Shown: positions 17,993 through 27,449 of the stretch, in pieces
Layout: every line of letters begins with the position of its first letter
How positions within the stretch are numbered: the first letter of the stretch is position 1
Origin: Nocardioides sp. Arc9.136
GTDB taxonomy: Bacteria > Actinomycetota > Actinomycetes > Propionibacteriales > Nocardioidaceae
Direction: 5' to 3'
Assembly (NCBI RefSeq): GCF_030506255.1
Contig: NZ_CP113431.1
Coordinates: forward strand, 372,001-436,000
Length of the DNA stretch: 64,000 nucleotides
Notes under the pieces: model-generated
What the model was told of the DNA's origin: nothing
The model's database searches: none
Seen by the model: only the letters and a program-made list of their open reading frames with translations
Translations under genes and position numbers: made by a program

Positions 17993-19159
17993 TCAGGCCT
18001 CGTCGAGCCAGGCGCGCACGGCGTCGTTGTGCTGGCCGAGGGTGGGCGGGGCCTGGTGGGTCTCGCGGCCGCCGGAGTGGGCGTTGTCGTCGAAGCGGAG
18101 CGGCGAGCCGGGCAGCTGGACCGGGCCGAGGGTGGGGTGGTCGACGTCGAGGAGCAGGCCCTGGGAGAGGGTCTGGTCCCACGAGTAGACGTCGTCGAGC
18201 GAGCGCACCTTGCCCGCGGGGACGCCGGCGGCGTCGAGGCGGGCGAGGACGGTCTCGGCGTCGAGGTCGGCGAGGAGCCCCTCGATCACCTCGATGAGCG
18301 CGTCGCGGTTGGCGACCCGCTCGGGGTTGGTCGCGAACCCGTCGCCGGCCGGGTCGATGTCGAACTCGCGGGCGAAGGCCTGCCACAGCTTCTCGGAGCC
18401 GCACGCGATCTGCACGGGCGCGGTCCGCGAGCGGAACATGCCGTACGGCGCGATCGAGGGGTGGTGCCCGCCGGCGAGGCCCGGGACCTCCTTGGCGACG
18501 GTCCACTTGGTGCCCTGGAAGGCGTGCACGCCGACCATCCCGGCGAGCAGCGAGGTGTGCACGACGCGGCCCTTGCCGGTGCGCTCGCGCTCGTAGAGGG
18601 CGGCGACGACGCCGTACGCGCCGTTCATGCCGGCCAGCAGGTCGGCGATCGGGACGCCGACCTTGGTGGGCTCGGTGAGGCCGGTCAGCGACATCAGGCC
18701 GCCCTCGCCCTGGGCGATCTGGTCGAACCCCGAGCGCGTCGCCTCCGGACCGTCGTGGCCGAAGCCGGTGATCTGCAGGACGACCAGCCGCGGGTTGAGC
18801 TCGTGGAGCCGGGAGACGGGGAAGCCGAGCCGGTCGAGCACGCCGACGCGGAAGTTCTCCATCAGCACGTCCGCGCGCTCGACGAGCCGGGCGAGGACGT
18901 CCTGGTCGGCGGGGTCCTTGAGGTCGAGGGTGATCGACTCCTTGTTGCGGTTCGCCGAGAGGAAGTACGTCGACTCCCGCGACGCGTCGGGGTCCTCGGG
19001 GTCCATGAACGGCGGCCCCCAGCTGCGGGTGTCGTCACCGGTGGGGCTCTCCACCTTGATCACCCGGGCGCCGAGGTCGCCGAGCATCATCGCGGCGTGC
19101 GGCCCGGCGAGGGCGCGGGTGAGGTCGAGGACCAGGACATCGTCGAGCAGTGCGGACAT
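17993..19159 (-). CDS. CaiB/BaiF family III CoA-transferase
   Basis: A 388-residue family III CoA-transferase when started at ATG 19159 (MSALLDDVLVLDLTRALAGP); an in-frame ATG at 19201 would add 14 non-family residues. The catalytic aspartate is Asp173 in GVPIADLLAGMNG, in the usual position. The enzyme moves CoA between carboxylic acids. It is divergent from the carboxyltransferase/acyl-CoA synthetase pair with 88 bp between starts, so co-regulation is plausible. In this locus it could activate malonate or a methylmalonate-type acid from thymine; that is inference. Confidence 0.88.
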   Translation of the reverse strand: MSALLDDVLVLDLTRALAGPHAAMMLGDLGARVIKVESPTGDDTRSWGPPFMDPEDPDASRESTYFLSANRNKESITLDLKDPADQDVLARLVERADVLMENFRVGVLDRLGFPVSRLHELNPRLVVLQITGFGHDGPEATRSGFDQIAQGEGGLMSLTGLTEPTKVGVPIADLLAGMNGAYGVVAALYERERTGKGRVVHTSLLAGMVGVHAFQGTKWTVAKEVPGLAGGHHPSIAPYGMFRSRTAPVQIACGSEKLWQAFAREFDIDPAGDGFATNPERVANRDALIEVIEGLLADLDAETVLARLDAAGVPAGKVRSLDDVYSWDQTLSQGLLLDVDHPTLGPVQLPGSPLRFDDNAHSGGRETHQAPPTLGQHNDAVRAWLDEA

Positions 19160-19247
19160 GCCTGTGACGCTACTGGTACTGCCGGGGCCGCTGAATGGCA
19201 ACTCTTGCTACGGCGGTGATCACGCCGTTGCACATAGCGTCGGGGTC

Positions 19248-20726
19248 GTGACCGTACGCCGCCCGTCCGCCCGTCAGCTGATCGAGCTCGTCCTGGACGA
19301 GGGGTCCTGGACCTCCTGGGACAGCCGTCCCGTGCGCGAGGGCATCTCACCGGAGTACGCCGCGGAGCTCGCGGCCGCGGAGGAGAAGAGCGGGGTCGAC
19401 GAGTCCGTGCTGACCGGCGAGGGCCTGATGCGCGGCCGCCGGGTGGCGGTCATCGTCTCGGAGTTCCGCTTCCTCGCCGGGTCGATCGGCCGCGACGCCG
19501 CCGACCGGGTGGTGGCGGCGGTCCGGCGGGCGACCGCCGAGGGCATCCCGCTGCTGGCCGCCCCGGCCTCCGGCGGCACCCGGATGCAGGAGGGCACGCC
19601 GGCGTTCGTCCGGATGGCCGGCATCTCCGCGGCCGTCGCGGCGCACCGCGCGGCGGGGCTGCCGTACCTCGTCTACCTCCGCCACCCCACGACCGGCGGC
19701 GTGATGGCCTCGTGGGGGTCGCTCGGCCAGGTGACGGTGGCCGAGCCGGGCGCGCTCGTCGGCTTCCTGGGCCCCCGGGTCTACGAGGCGCTCTACGGCG
19801 AGAAGTTCCCCGAGGGCGTGCAGACCTCGGAGAACCTCCACGCCCACGGCCTCGTCGACGCCGTCGTCGAGCCCGAGGAGATCGCCGACATCCTCGACCG
19901 CGCGCTGACGGTGCTGCAGGCCCGCCCGGCCGCGGACGTGCCCGCGACCGAGCAGCCCGACCTGCCCGAGCAGGACGCGTGGGACGCGATCGTGCGCTCG
20001 CGCCGCCCCGAGCGCCCCGGCGTCCGCCGGCTCCTGAAGTACGCCGCCACCGACGTCGTCCCCCTCAACGGCACCGGCCAGGGGGAGACCGACCCCGGGC
20101 TGCTGCTCGCGCTCGCGCGGTTCGGCGACGCGCCGTGCGTGCTGCTCGGCCAGGACCGCCGCGGCCAGACCCCCGACCGCCCGCTCGGACCGGGCGCGCT
20201 GCGCGCCGGTCGCCGGGGAATGCGGCTGGCCGTCGAGCTCGGCCTGCCGCTCGTCACCGTCATCGACACCCCGGGCGCCGCGCTCAGCAAGGCCGCCGAG
20301 GAGGGCGGGCTGGCCGGCGAGATCGCCCGGTCGCTCGCCGACCTGGTGACCCTCGAGGCGCCGACGCTGTGCCTGATGCTCGGCGAGGGCAACGGCGGCG
20401 CGGCGCTCGCGCTGCTGCCGGCCGACCGGGTCGTGGCCGCCCAGCACGCGTGGCTCTCGCCGCTGCCGCCGGAGGGCGCCAGCGCGATCGTCCACCGCGA
20501 CACCGACCACGCCGCCGACATGGCGCGGGCCCAGCACGTGCGTGCCCAGGACCTGCGCGACCTCGGCGTGGTCGACCGGATCGTCCCCGAGCTGCCCGAC
20601 GCCTCGGAGGAACCCGTTGAGTTCTGCCGCCGGATGGGCACGGTGCTGGAGGAGGAGCTCAGCCGGCTCTTCCACGCCGACGTGGCCACGCTGGTCCCGC
20701 GCCGCGCGGAGCGCTACACCGGCTGA
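19248..20726 (+). CDS. Fused acetyl-CoA carboxylase-type carboxyltransferase (beta/alpha)
   Basis: A 492-residue protein started at GTG 19248. The N-terminal half is a crotonase-fold beta carboxyltransferase (PASGGTRMQEGTPAFVRMAG) and the C-terminal half an alpha-type domain (FGDAPCVLLGQDRRGQTP, VTVIDTPGAALSKAAEEGG). No biotin carboxylase or biotin carrier gene is nearby, and I see no zinc-finger motif at the N-terminus. It may act with carboxylase subunits encoded elsewhere, or run as a malonyl-CoA decarboxylase-type enzyme for malonate from barbiturate. A 27-bp gap links it to the acyl-CoA synthetase. Confidence 0.8.
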   Translation: MTVRRPSARQLIELVLDEGSWTSWDSRPVREGISPEYAAELAAAEEKSGVDESVLTGEGLMRGRRVAVIVSEFRFLAGSIGRDAADRVVAAVRRATAEGIPLLAAPASGGTRMQEGTPAFVRMAGISAAVAAHRAAGLPYLVYLRHPTTGGVMASWGSLGQVTVAEPGALVGFLGPRVYEALYGEKFPEGVQTSENLHAHGLVDAVVEPEEIADILDRALTVLQARPAADVPATEQPDLPEQDAWDAIVRSRRPERPGVRRLLKYAATDVVPLNGTGQGETDPGLLLALARFGDAPCVLLGQDRRGQTPDRPLGPGALRAGRRGMRLAVELGLPLVTVIDTPGAALSKAAEEGGLAGEIARSLADLVTLEAPTLCLMLGEGNGGAALALLPADRVVAAQHAWLSPLPPEGASAIVHRDTDHAADMARAQHVRAQDLRDLGVVDRIVPELPDASEEPVEFCRRMGTVLEEELSRLFHADVATLVPRRAERYTG

Positions 20727-20753
20727 CAGCAGCCCGACCAGGAGGAGAGCCCC

Positions 20754-22322
20754 GTGCCCGACACCCCGACCGCCGACCAGGACCTCGACGTGCGGGTCGC
20801 GCGGGGCAACGGGCTCGGCGACGTGCTCCGGCGCAGCGCCGCCCGCCGCCCCGACAAGCCGGCGATCGTCGACGGCGCCACCGCGCTGACCTACCGCCGG
20901 TTCGACGCCGTGGTCGACGCCGTGGCCTGGTCGCTGGAGCGCGACGGCATCGGCGCCGGGGACCGGGTGGCGCTGCTGAGCCGCAACAGCTGGGAGTTCG
21001 CGGCGCTGGCCTGGGGCGCCGCGCGGCGCGGCGCCGTGCTGGTCCCGGTCAACTTCATGCTGACCGCCCCGGAGGTCGCCTACCTGCTCGGCGACGCCGA
21101 GGTCTCGCTGGCCTTCGCCCAGGACGCGTTCGCCGGCGTGATGACCGAGGCGCTGGAGTCCGCCGGGCTGGCCGCGGCACCCCTGGTGACGATCGGCACG
21201 GGCGGCTCGCGCACGTTCGACCAGTGGCTCGAGGACGCACCGGCCGGCTGGGAGGCGCCGTACGTCGACGACGACGCGCCGGTGCGGATCATGTACACCT
21301 CCGGCACCGAGTCCCGGCCGAAGGGCGCGATGCTCTCCAGCCGCTCGCTGGTCGCGGAGTACACCAGCTGCATCGTCGACGGCGGCATGTCGGCCGACGA
21401 CGTCGACCTGCACACGCTGCCGCTCTACCACTGCGCGCAGCTGGACTGCTTCCTCGGCCCGGACCTGATGCTCGGCGCGACCAGCATCATCCTGCCCGCC
21501 CCCGACCCGGCCGCGGTGCTGGCCGCGATCGCCGAGCACGCGGTCACCAAGTACTTCGCTCCGCCCACGGTGTGGATCTCGCTGCTGCGCAGCCCGGCCT
21601 TCGAGGACACCGACACCTCGACCCTGCGCAAGGGCTACTACGGCGCCTCGCCGATGCCGGTCGAGGTGCTCCGCGAGCTGCTCGAGCGGCTCCCGGACGT
21701 CGACCTGTGGAACTTCTACGGCCAGACCGAGATCGCCCCGGTCGCCACGATCCTGCCCCCGCACGAGCAGCTGGAGGCGGCCGGCTCGGCGGGGCGCCCG
21801 GTGCTGAACGTCGAGACCCGCGTGGTCGACGACGAGGGCCGGCCGGTGGCGACCGGCGAGGTCGGCGAGATCGTGCACCGCACCCCGCAGGCGACGCTGG
21901 GCTACTGGCGCAACCCGGAGGGGACGGCCGCGGCGTTCCGCGGCGGCTGGTTCCACTCCGGCGACCTCGGCGTCCTCGACGAGCACGGGCGGCTCACGGT
22001 GGTCGACCGCAAGAAGGACATGATCAAGAGCGGCGGGGAGAACGTCGCGAGCCGCGAGGTCGAGGAGGCGCTCCATCTCCACCCCGACGTCTCCGAGGTC
22101 GCCGTCTTCGGCGTCGCGGACCCGAAGTGGATCGAGGCGGTCGTCGCCGCGGTCGTGCTCAAGGAGGGCGCGACCGCGACCGCCGCGGACCTGGTCGAGC
22201 ACTGCCGCGGCCGGCTCGCGCCGTACAAGTGCCCCAAGCGGATCGAGCTGCGCCCGGCGCTGCCGAAGAACCCCAGCGGCAAGATCCTCAAGCGGGTCCT
22301 GCGCGACGAGCTGGCCGGGTGA
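20754..22322 (+). CDS. Acyl-CoA synthetase (AMP-forming)
   Basis: A 522-residue class I adenylate-forming enzyme. The P-loop reads IMYTSGTESRPKGAMLSS near residue 182; the adenylate-binding NFYGQTE and hinge GGWFHSGDLG are present, as is the C-terminal catalytic lysine in NPSGKILKRVL. Full length for medium/long-chain or small-acid CoA ligases. GTG 20754 follows an AGGAGGAG ribosome site. With the carboxyltransferase upstream it forms a two-gene unit that could activate a carboxylic acid such as malonate; the closest subfamily (fatty acyl versus malonyl) cannot be fixed by eye. Confidence 0.88.
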   Translation: MPDTPTADQDLDVRVARGNGLGDVLRRSAARRPDKPAIVDGATALTYRRFDAVVDAVAWSLERDGIGAGDRVALLSRNSWEFAALAWGAARRGAVLVPVNFMLTAPEVAYLLGDAEVSLAFAQDAFAGVMTEALESAGLAAAPLVTIGTGGSRTFDQWLEDAPAGWEAPYVDDDAPVRIMYTSGTESRPKGAMLSSRSLVAEYTSCIVDGGMSADDVDLHTLPLYHCAQLDCFLGPDLMLGATSIILPAPDPAAVLAAIAEHAVTKYFAPPTVWISLLRSPAFEDTDTSTLRKGYYGASPMPVEVLRELLERLPDVDLWNFYGQTEIAPVATILPPHEQLEAAGSAGRPVLNVETRVVDDEGRPVATGEVGEIVHRTPQATLGYWRNPEGTAAAFRGGWFHSGDLGVLDEHGRLTVVDRKKDMIKSGGENVASREVEEALHLHPDVSEVAVFGVADPKWIEAVVAAVVLKEGATATAADLVEHCRGRLAPYKCPKRIELRPALPKNPSGKILKRVLRDELAG

Positions 22323-24793
22323 GCGCCGACGCGAGCGGGCTGGACGGCTGCGTCCGGGTCCGGGGGGCCAGCGAGCACAACCTGAAGAACATCGACGTCG
22401 ACCTCCCGCGGGACGCGATCGTGGCGTTCACGGGCGTGTCGGGGTCGGGGAAGTCCTCGCTGGCCTTCGGCACGCTGTACGCCGAGGCGCAGCGCCGCTA
22501 CTTCGAGTCGGTGGCGCCGTACGCCCGCCGGCTGCTGCAGCAGGTCGGCGTGCCGCACGTCGAGGAGATCACCGGACTGCCGCCGGCCGTCGCGCTCCAG
22601 CAGCGGCGCGGGGCCGCCAGTTCGCGCTCGACCGTCGGGACCATCACGACGCTCTCGAACCTGCTGCGGATCCTCTACTCGCGCGCCGGCAACTACCCCG
22701 ACGGCGCGGAGCACCTCGCGGCGGAGGCCTTCTCCCCGAACACCGCCGCCGGCGCCTGCCCGGAGTGCCACGGCGTCGGCGTCACCCACGACGTGGCCGA
22801 GGACCTGCTCGTGCCGGACCCGTCGCTGAGCATCCGCGACGGCGCGATCGCCGCGTGGCCGGGCGCCTGGCAGGCGCACAACCTGCGCCGGATCGTGAAG
22901 AACCTCGGCATCGACGTCGACCGCCCCTGGCGCGACCTGTCCGCCGAGGACCGGCACTGGCTGCTGTTCACCGACGAGCAGCCCTCGGTGCTCATCCGCC
23001 CCCAGGACAAGGACGGCGGCGGCGGGCGCGACTACATGGGGACCTTCCGCAGCGCCCGGCGGCACGTGCGCCAGACCCTCGCGGGGTCGGCCAGCGAGAA
23101 GATGCGCGAGAAGATGCTGCAGTTCGTCCGCAGCACCACCTGCCCCACCTGCGGCGGCAGCGGCCTGCGGCCGGAGGCCCTCGCGGTCACCTTCGCCGGC
23201 GTCTCGATCGCGGAGGCGAACGCGCTGCCGTTCACCGAGCTCGCGGCGCTGCTGCGCCCGCAGGCCACCGGCGACCCCGACGACGCCGCCGTGCGGATCA
23301 GCGCGGACCTGGTCGCGCGGATCGAGGTGCTGCTGGACCTCGGGCTCGGCTACCTCTCCCTGGGTCGCGGCTCGACCACCCTCTCGCCCGGCGAGGCCCA
23401 GCGGCTGCGGATCGCCACCCAGCTGCGGTCGGGCCTGTTCGGCGTCGTCTACGTCCTCGACGAGCCCTCCGCCGGGCTGCACCCCGCCGACGCCGAGCCT
23501 CTGCTGACCGTGCTCGACCGGCTCAAGGCTGCCGGCAACACGCTCTTCGTCGTCGAGCACGACATGGACGTCGTACGGCGCGCCGACTGGGTCGTCGACA
23601 TCGGCCCGGCCGCGGGCGAGGGCGGCGGGCAGGTGCTCTACTCCGGCCCCGTCGCCGGGCTCGAGGACGTCGGCGAGTCCCTGACCAGCGCCCACCTCTT
23701 CGGCCGCGTGCCGCGGCTCGAGCACGAGCCCCGCGAGCCGTCGGGCCGGATCCACCTCGGCGGCGTCACGCGGCACAACCTCGACGACGTCGCCCTCGAC
23801 CTGCCGCTCGGTGCGTTCACCGCGGTCACGGGCCCCTCGGGGTCGGGCAAGTCCACGCTGGTGGTCCAGGTCCTCGCCGAGGTCGTCCGCCGGCACCTCG
23901 GCGTCGCCGCGCCCGCGCCGGAGGACGGCGACGAGCAGGCGGCGGTCACCGGCCACCTCGACGTCCGCGAGGCCACCGGCCTGGACGCGATCGACCGGCT
24001 GGTGCTGGTCGACCAGCGGCCCATCGGGCGGACCCCGCGGTCCAACCTGGCGACGTACACCGGGCTCTTCGACGCCGTACGCCGCCTCTACGCCGCGACG
24101 CCGGAGGCCAAGGCGCGGGGGTACGGCGCGGGCCGGTTCTCCTTCAACGTCGCCGAGGGCCGCTGCGAGACGTGCCAGGGCGAGGGGTTCGTGTCGGTGG
24201 AGCTGGTGTTCCTGCCCAGCACCTACGCGCCGTGCCCGACCTGCCACGGCGCGCGGTACAACGCCGAGACGCTCGAGGTGACCCACCGCGGCCGCAGCAT
24301 CGCCGACGTGCTGGCGATGCCGGTCGACGAGGCCGCGGAGTTCCTCGCCGACGTGCCCGTGGCGGCGCGCGGGCTGGAGGCGCTGCGCGAGGTCGGGTTG
24401 GGCTACCTGCGGCTGGGGCAGCCGGCGACCGAGCTCAGCGGTGGCGAGGCGCAGCGGATCAAGCTGGCCACCGAGCTGCAGCGGGCCAACCGCGGCCACA
24501 CGCTCTACGTTCTCGACGAGCCGACCGCCGGGCTGCACCCCTCCGACACCGCCCGGCTGCTGCGCCAGCTGCACCGGCTGGTCGACGCGGGGAACACCGT
24601 CGTCCTCGTCGAGCACGACCTCGACACGATCGCCACCGCCGACTGGGTCGTCGACCTCGGTCCCGGCGGCGGCGACGAGGGCGGCCGGGTCGTCGCGACG
24701 GGCACCCCGCGGGAGGTCGCCGACGCCGGGGTGGGCGCGACCGCGCCGTACCTCGCCCGGCGGCTGGCGGACTCTCCCGCCCCGGACCGGTGA
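22319..24793 (+). CDS. UvrA-like excinuclease ABC ATPase (UvrA2 type)
   Basis: An 824-residue protein, shorter than housekeeping UvrA (about 950). It has two ABC modules: Walker A GVSGSGKSSLAF near residue 40 and GPSGSGKSTLVV near 505. Signature motifs are LSPGEAQRLRIATQL and LSGGEAQRIKLATELQ. Paired cysteine modules occur at CPECHGVG, CPTCGGSG, CETCQGEG and CPTCHGA. This is the class II UvrA (drug-resistance/DNA-damage accessory) form. GTG 22319 overlaps the acyl-CoA synthetase stop, so the two are coupled although no shared function is evident. Confidence 0.88.
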   Translation: MSADASGLDGCVRVRGASEHNLKNIDVDLPRDAIVAFTGVSGSGKSSLAFGTLYAEAQRRYFESVAPYARRLLQQVGVPHVEEITGLPPAVALQQRRGAASSRSTVGTITTLSNLLRILYSRAGNYPDGAEHLAAEAFSPNTAAGACPECHGVGVTHDVAEDLLVPDPSLSIRDGAIAAWPGAWQAHNLRRIVKNLGIDVDRPWRDLSAEDRHWLLFTDEQPSVLIRPQDKDGGGGRDYMGTFRSARRHVRQTLAGSASEKMREKMLQFVRSTTCPTCGGSGLRPEALAVTFAGVSIAEANALPFTELAALLRPQATGDPDDAAVRISADLVARIEVLLDLGLGYLSLGRGSTTLSPGEAQRLRIATQLRSGLFGVVYVLDEPSAGLHPADAEPLLTVLDRLKAAGNTLFVVEHDMDVVRRADWVVDIGPAAGEGGGQVLYSGPVAGLEDVGESLTSAHLFGRVPRLEHEPREPSGRIHLGGVTRHNLDDVALDLPLGAFTAVTGPSGSGKSTLVVQVLAEVVRRHLGVAAPAPEDGDEQAAVTGHLDVREATGLDAIDRLVLVDQRPIGRTPRSNLATYTGLFDAVRRLYAATPEAKARGYGAGRFSFNVAEGRCETCQGEGFVSVELVFLPSTYAPCPTCHGARYNAETLEVTHRGRSIADVLAMPVDEAAEFLADVPVAARGLEALREVGLGYLRLGQPATELSGGEAQRIKLATELQRANRGHTLYVLDEPTAGLHPSDTARLLRQLHRLVDAGNTVVLVEHDLDTIATADWVVDLGPGGGDEGGRVVATGTPREVADAGVGATAPYLARRLADSPAPDR

Positions 24794-24826
24794 CGAGCGG
24801 GGGTGGTCGGGTCTAGCGTCGGACCC

Positions 24827-25183
24827 ATGGCCATCGCCCGCTTCCCGAGCGTCGTGCTCGACTGTCCCGACCCGGCCGCGCTGGCGGCGTTCTACGGCAA
24901 GCTGCTCGACTGGAAGGTGGAGACCTCCGAGGGGTGGGCCGACGTCCGCGCCGACTACGGCCAGTGCCTGTCCTTCCAGCAGGTCGAGGGGTACGTCGCC
25001 CCCGACTGGCCCGGCCAGCAGGTGCCGCAGCAGATGCACCTCGACGTCGTGGTCGACGACCTCGACCAGGCCGAGGAGCAGGTGCTCGAGCTGGGGGCGA
25101 CCAAGGCCGAGCAGCAGCCGGGCACGACGTTCCGGGTCTTCCTCGACCCCGCCGGGCACCCGTTCTGCCTCTGCGTGGGCTGA
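24827..25183 (+). CDS. VOC (glyoxalase-like) family protein
   Basis: A 118-residue single VOC domain protein. MAIARFPSVVLDCPDPAALA opens the first beta-alpha-beta module and QMHLDVVVDDLDQAEEQVLE the second. The end (RVFLDPAGHPFCLCVG) is the usual finish of these proteins. ATG 24827 is chosen over 24803 because the eight extra residues are not family-like. VOC proteins bind metal and act as lyases, dioxygenases or antibiotic-binding proteins; nothing here decides which. Confidence 0.82.
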   Translation: MAIARFPSVVLDCPDPAALAAFYGKLLDWKVETSEGWADVRADYGQCLSFQQVEGYVAPDWPGQQVPQQMHLDVVVDDLDQAEEQVLELGATKAEQQPGTTFRVFLDPAGHPFCLCVG

Positions 25184-25291
25184 GCACCGCCCCAACCACC
25201 CACGACGACGACCTCCGCTCCGGCTACCGCGCCGCCGAGCCGGGTAACGAGTCGGCGGGGCCGTGCGGGGCTGCGACGGGAGGGGTGGGCG

Positions 25292-26308
25292 ATGGGCGCC
25301 ACCGGTCTGCCCCCGAGCGTCGAGCACGATGGGCGTCCCCTCGGCCGGTGGGACGCCTGGCAGCGCCGGCACCCGGTGGTGGCGCTCCCGCTCGCGGTGG
25401 TCTACAAGTTCTTCGACGACCAGGGCGCCTACCTCGCGGTCCTGATCACCTACTACGCGTTCGTGTCCGTGGTGCCGCTGCTCCTGCTGGCCACGTCCAT
25501 CCTCGGCTTCCTGCTGCAGGGCGACGCCGAGCTGCGGGCGCAGGTCCTCGACTCGGCGGTCGCGAGCTTCCCGGTCGTGGGCGACCAGCTCGGCCGGCCC
25601 GAGGGGCTACAGGGCTCGGTGACCGCGATCGTCGTCGGAGGGCTGACCGCGCTGTACGGCTCCCTGGGGCTCGGCACCGCGCTCCAGAACGCCGTCAACA
25701 CCACCTGGTCGGTCCCGCGCAACAGCCGGCCCAACCCGTTCCTCGTGCGGGTGCGCAGCCTGGTCCTGCTCGCGACCGGCGGCCTCGCGCTCGTCGCGCT
25801 CTCGGTCCTCGCCGCGCTCAACCGGGTCCTCGCCGCCCGGCTCGGCGGGTCCGCGGCACTGCAGTGGGGGCTGACCGTGGCGCTGGTCGGCGTGGTCGCG
25901 GGCATCTTGGCCGTGATGCTCTGGGTCGGCGGCGGCCGGCGCCAGCGGCTGCGCACCGCGGTGCCCGGCGCGGTGCTGACCGCGGTGCTCTGGCAGGTCC
26001 TGCAGGTGGTGAGCGCCTCGGTCGCCTCGGAGGCGGGCAGCCAGGCGTCGTCGATGAACCAGACCTTCGGCCTGGTGCTGGGCCTGCTCGCGGTCACCTA
26101 CGTCGCCGCCACGTCGGCCGTGCTCGGCATGGAGCTCAACGTCGTGCTGCGCCGCCGGCTGTGGCCGCGCGCGCTGCTGACCCCCTTCACCGACGCGGTC
26201 GACCTCACCGACGCCGACCGGCGGGCGTACGCGGCGTACGCGCGGGCCCAGCGGCACAAGGGGTTCGAGACCGTCGAGGTGAGCTTCCAGGAGGACCGGG
26301 AGGACTGA
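25292..26308 (+). CDS. YihY/BrkB family inner membrane protein
   Basis: A 338-residue membrane protein with about six hydrophobic segments. Family hallmarks are FDDQGAYLAVLITYYAFVSV at the first membrane helix and the LYGSLGLGTALQNAVNTTW segment after the second. Once called RNase BN, this family is now considered a membrane protein of uncertain function. It ends just before the cobalamin riboswitch and is probably unrelated to it. Confidence 0.88.
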   Translation: MGATGLPPSVEHDGRPLGRWDAWQRRHPVVALPLAVVYKFFDDQGAYLAVLITYYAFVSVVPLLLLATSILGFLLQGDAELRAQVLDSAVASFPVVGDQLGRPEGLQGSVTAIVVGGLTALYGSLGLGTALQNAVNTTWSVPRNSRPNPFLVRVRSLVLLATGGLALVALSVLAALNRVLAARLGGSAALQWGLTVALVGVVAGILAVMLWVGGGRRQRLRTAVPGAVLTAVLWQVLQVVSASVASEAGSQASSMNQTFGLVLGLLAVTYVAATSAVLGMELNVVLRRRLWPRALLTPFTDAVDLTDADRRAYAAYARAQRHKGFETVEVSFQEDRED

Positions 26309-26324
26309 GACCGGCGCGGACCGG

Positions 26325-26510
26325 TATGGTCCGCGGCAGCCAGTCGTACTCCCACGTGGGGTCAGGGAATCCGGTGCGAATCCGGAGCTGACGCGCAGCG
26401 GTGAGGGGACGGGACGGACACGCCGGCAACGGCAGCCACTGGGGCCCTCGGGTCCTGGGAAGGCGTCCGCTCCCGGTTGATCCGAGTCCGAAGACCTGCT
26501 GGCCCTGACG
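26325..26510 (+). promoter_or_regulatory. Cobalamin riboswitch (block A)
   Basis: Core elements match the adenosylcobalamin riboswitch: GGGAATCCGGTGCGAATCCG (26364 onward), GCTGACGCGCAGCGGTGAG, GCCACTGG, TGGGAAGGCG, and GAGTCCGAAGACCTGC near the 3' end. It lies about 70 bp upstream of cobG and should repress cobG-cobH-cobIJ-cobM-bluB when cobalamin is abundant. Outer boundaries are approximate. Confidence 0.92.
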
Positions 26511-26576
26511 ACGCCCGTCGTCGGGTCATCGAGGGTCCCGCGCACTGGACCCGGACTCGAGCAAGGTGAGCCCCCG

Positions 26577-27449
26577 GTGGACCGGTACCGACCAGACCGC
26601 TGCCCTGGCGTCCTGCGCCCCTGGCCCGCGGCCGACGGCCTCCTCGTCCGGCTGCGCCCGGCCGGTGGCCGGCTGCCGGCCTCTTCGCTGCGCGCGCTCG
26701 CCGCGGTCGCCGAGCGGTACGGCGACGGCCGGGTGCACGTGACCGGGCGCGCCAACCTGCAGGTCCGCGCGCTGCCCGCCGAACCCGGCACCGAACGGCT
26801 GCCCGCCGACGTGCTGGCCGGCGTCGAGGCGACCGGCCTGCTGCCCAGCCGCGCCCACGACGTCGCCCGGAACCTGATGGCCTCCCCGCAGACCGGTCTC
26901 GCGGGCGGGCGCGCCGACCTGCGGCCGGTGGTCGACGCCCTCGACGCCGAGCTGCGGGCCGACCCCCGGCTGGCGTCCCTGCCCGGACGCTTCCTGCTCG
27001 TCCTCGACGACCGCGGCGACCTCGCCGACCGCTCCTGCGACCTGGGCGTGGTCGCCCTCGACACCGAGCGCGGGCAGCTGCGCGTGGGGGAGACCTGGGG
27101 CCCGGTCGTCGCGCTCGCCGACGTCCCCCGGCTGCTCGCCGACCTGGCGCGGCGGTTCCTCGAGGTCCGCGGCGACGGCCCGGACGCCGCCTGGCACGTC
27201 GCGGAGCTCGCGCCCGGCGTACGGCTGGTCGAGCCGCAGGAACCCCACCCCGACCTCCCGCCGCCCGCACCCGCCCTGCCGTACGGCGCGGTGCCCGGCG
27301 GCGTCCACGAGCCGGTGCCCGACGAGGGCCTGGACCGCGCCGCCGTCGAGCGGCTCTGCGCCGCCGCACCCGTCCTCGTCGTCACGCCGTGGCGCGGCGT
27401 CCTGATCCCCGAGCCGATCCCCGAGCCGATCCCCGAGGAGACCCGATGA
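26577..27449 (+). CDS. cobG: Precorrin-3B synthase-like protein (CobG), short form
   Basis: A 290-residue protein resembling the ferredoxin-like half of nitrite/sulfite reductases as found in CobG (CPGVLRPWPAADGLLVRLRP; HVTGRANLQVRALP; LLPSRAHDVARNLMASPQTG). CobG oxidises precorrin-3A to 3B using siroheme-like Fe-S chemistry. Here I see only three cysteines (Cys9, one in RSCDLG, one in ERLCAAAP) and no CxxxxxC...CxxxC cluster motif, and the protein is clearly shorter than characterised CobG. The C-terminus ends in PEP-IPEP-IPEE repeats coded by a 12-bp tandem repeat. GTG 26577 is the chosen start. It is the first gene under the riboswitch. Confidence 0.72.
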   Translation: MDRYRPDRCPGVLRPWPAADGLLVRLRPAGGRLPASSLRALAAVAERYGDGRVHVTGRANLQVRALPAEPGTERLPADVLAGVEATGLLPSRAHDVARNLMASPQTGLAGGRADLRPVVDALDAELRADPRLASLPGRFLLVLDDRGDLADRSCDLGVVALDTERGQLRVGETWGPVVALADVPRLLADLARRFLEVRGDGPDAAWHVAELAPGVRLVEPQEPHPDLPPPAPALPYGAVPGGVHEPVPDEGLDRAAVERLCAAAPVLVVTPWRGVLIPEPIPEPIPEETR

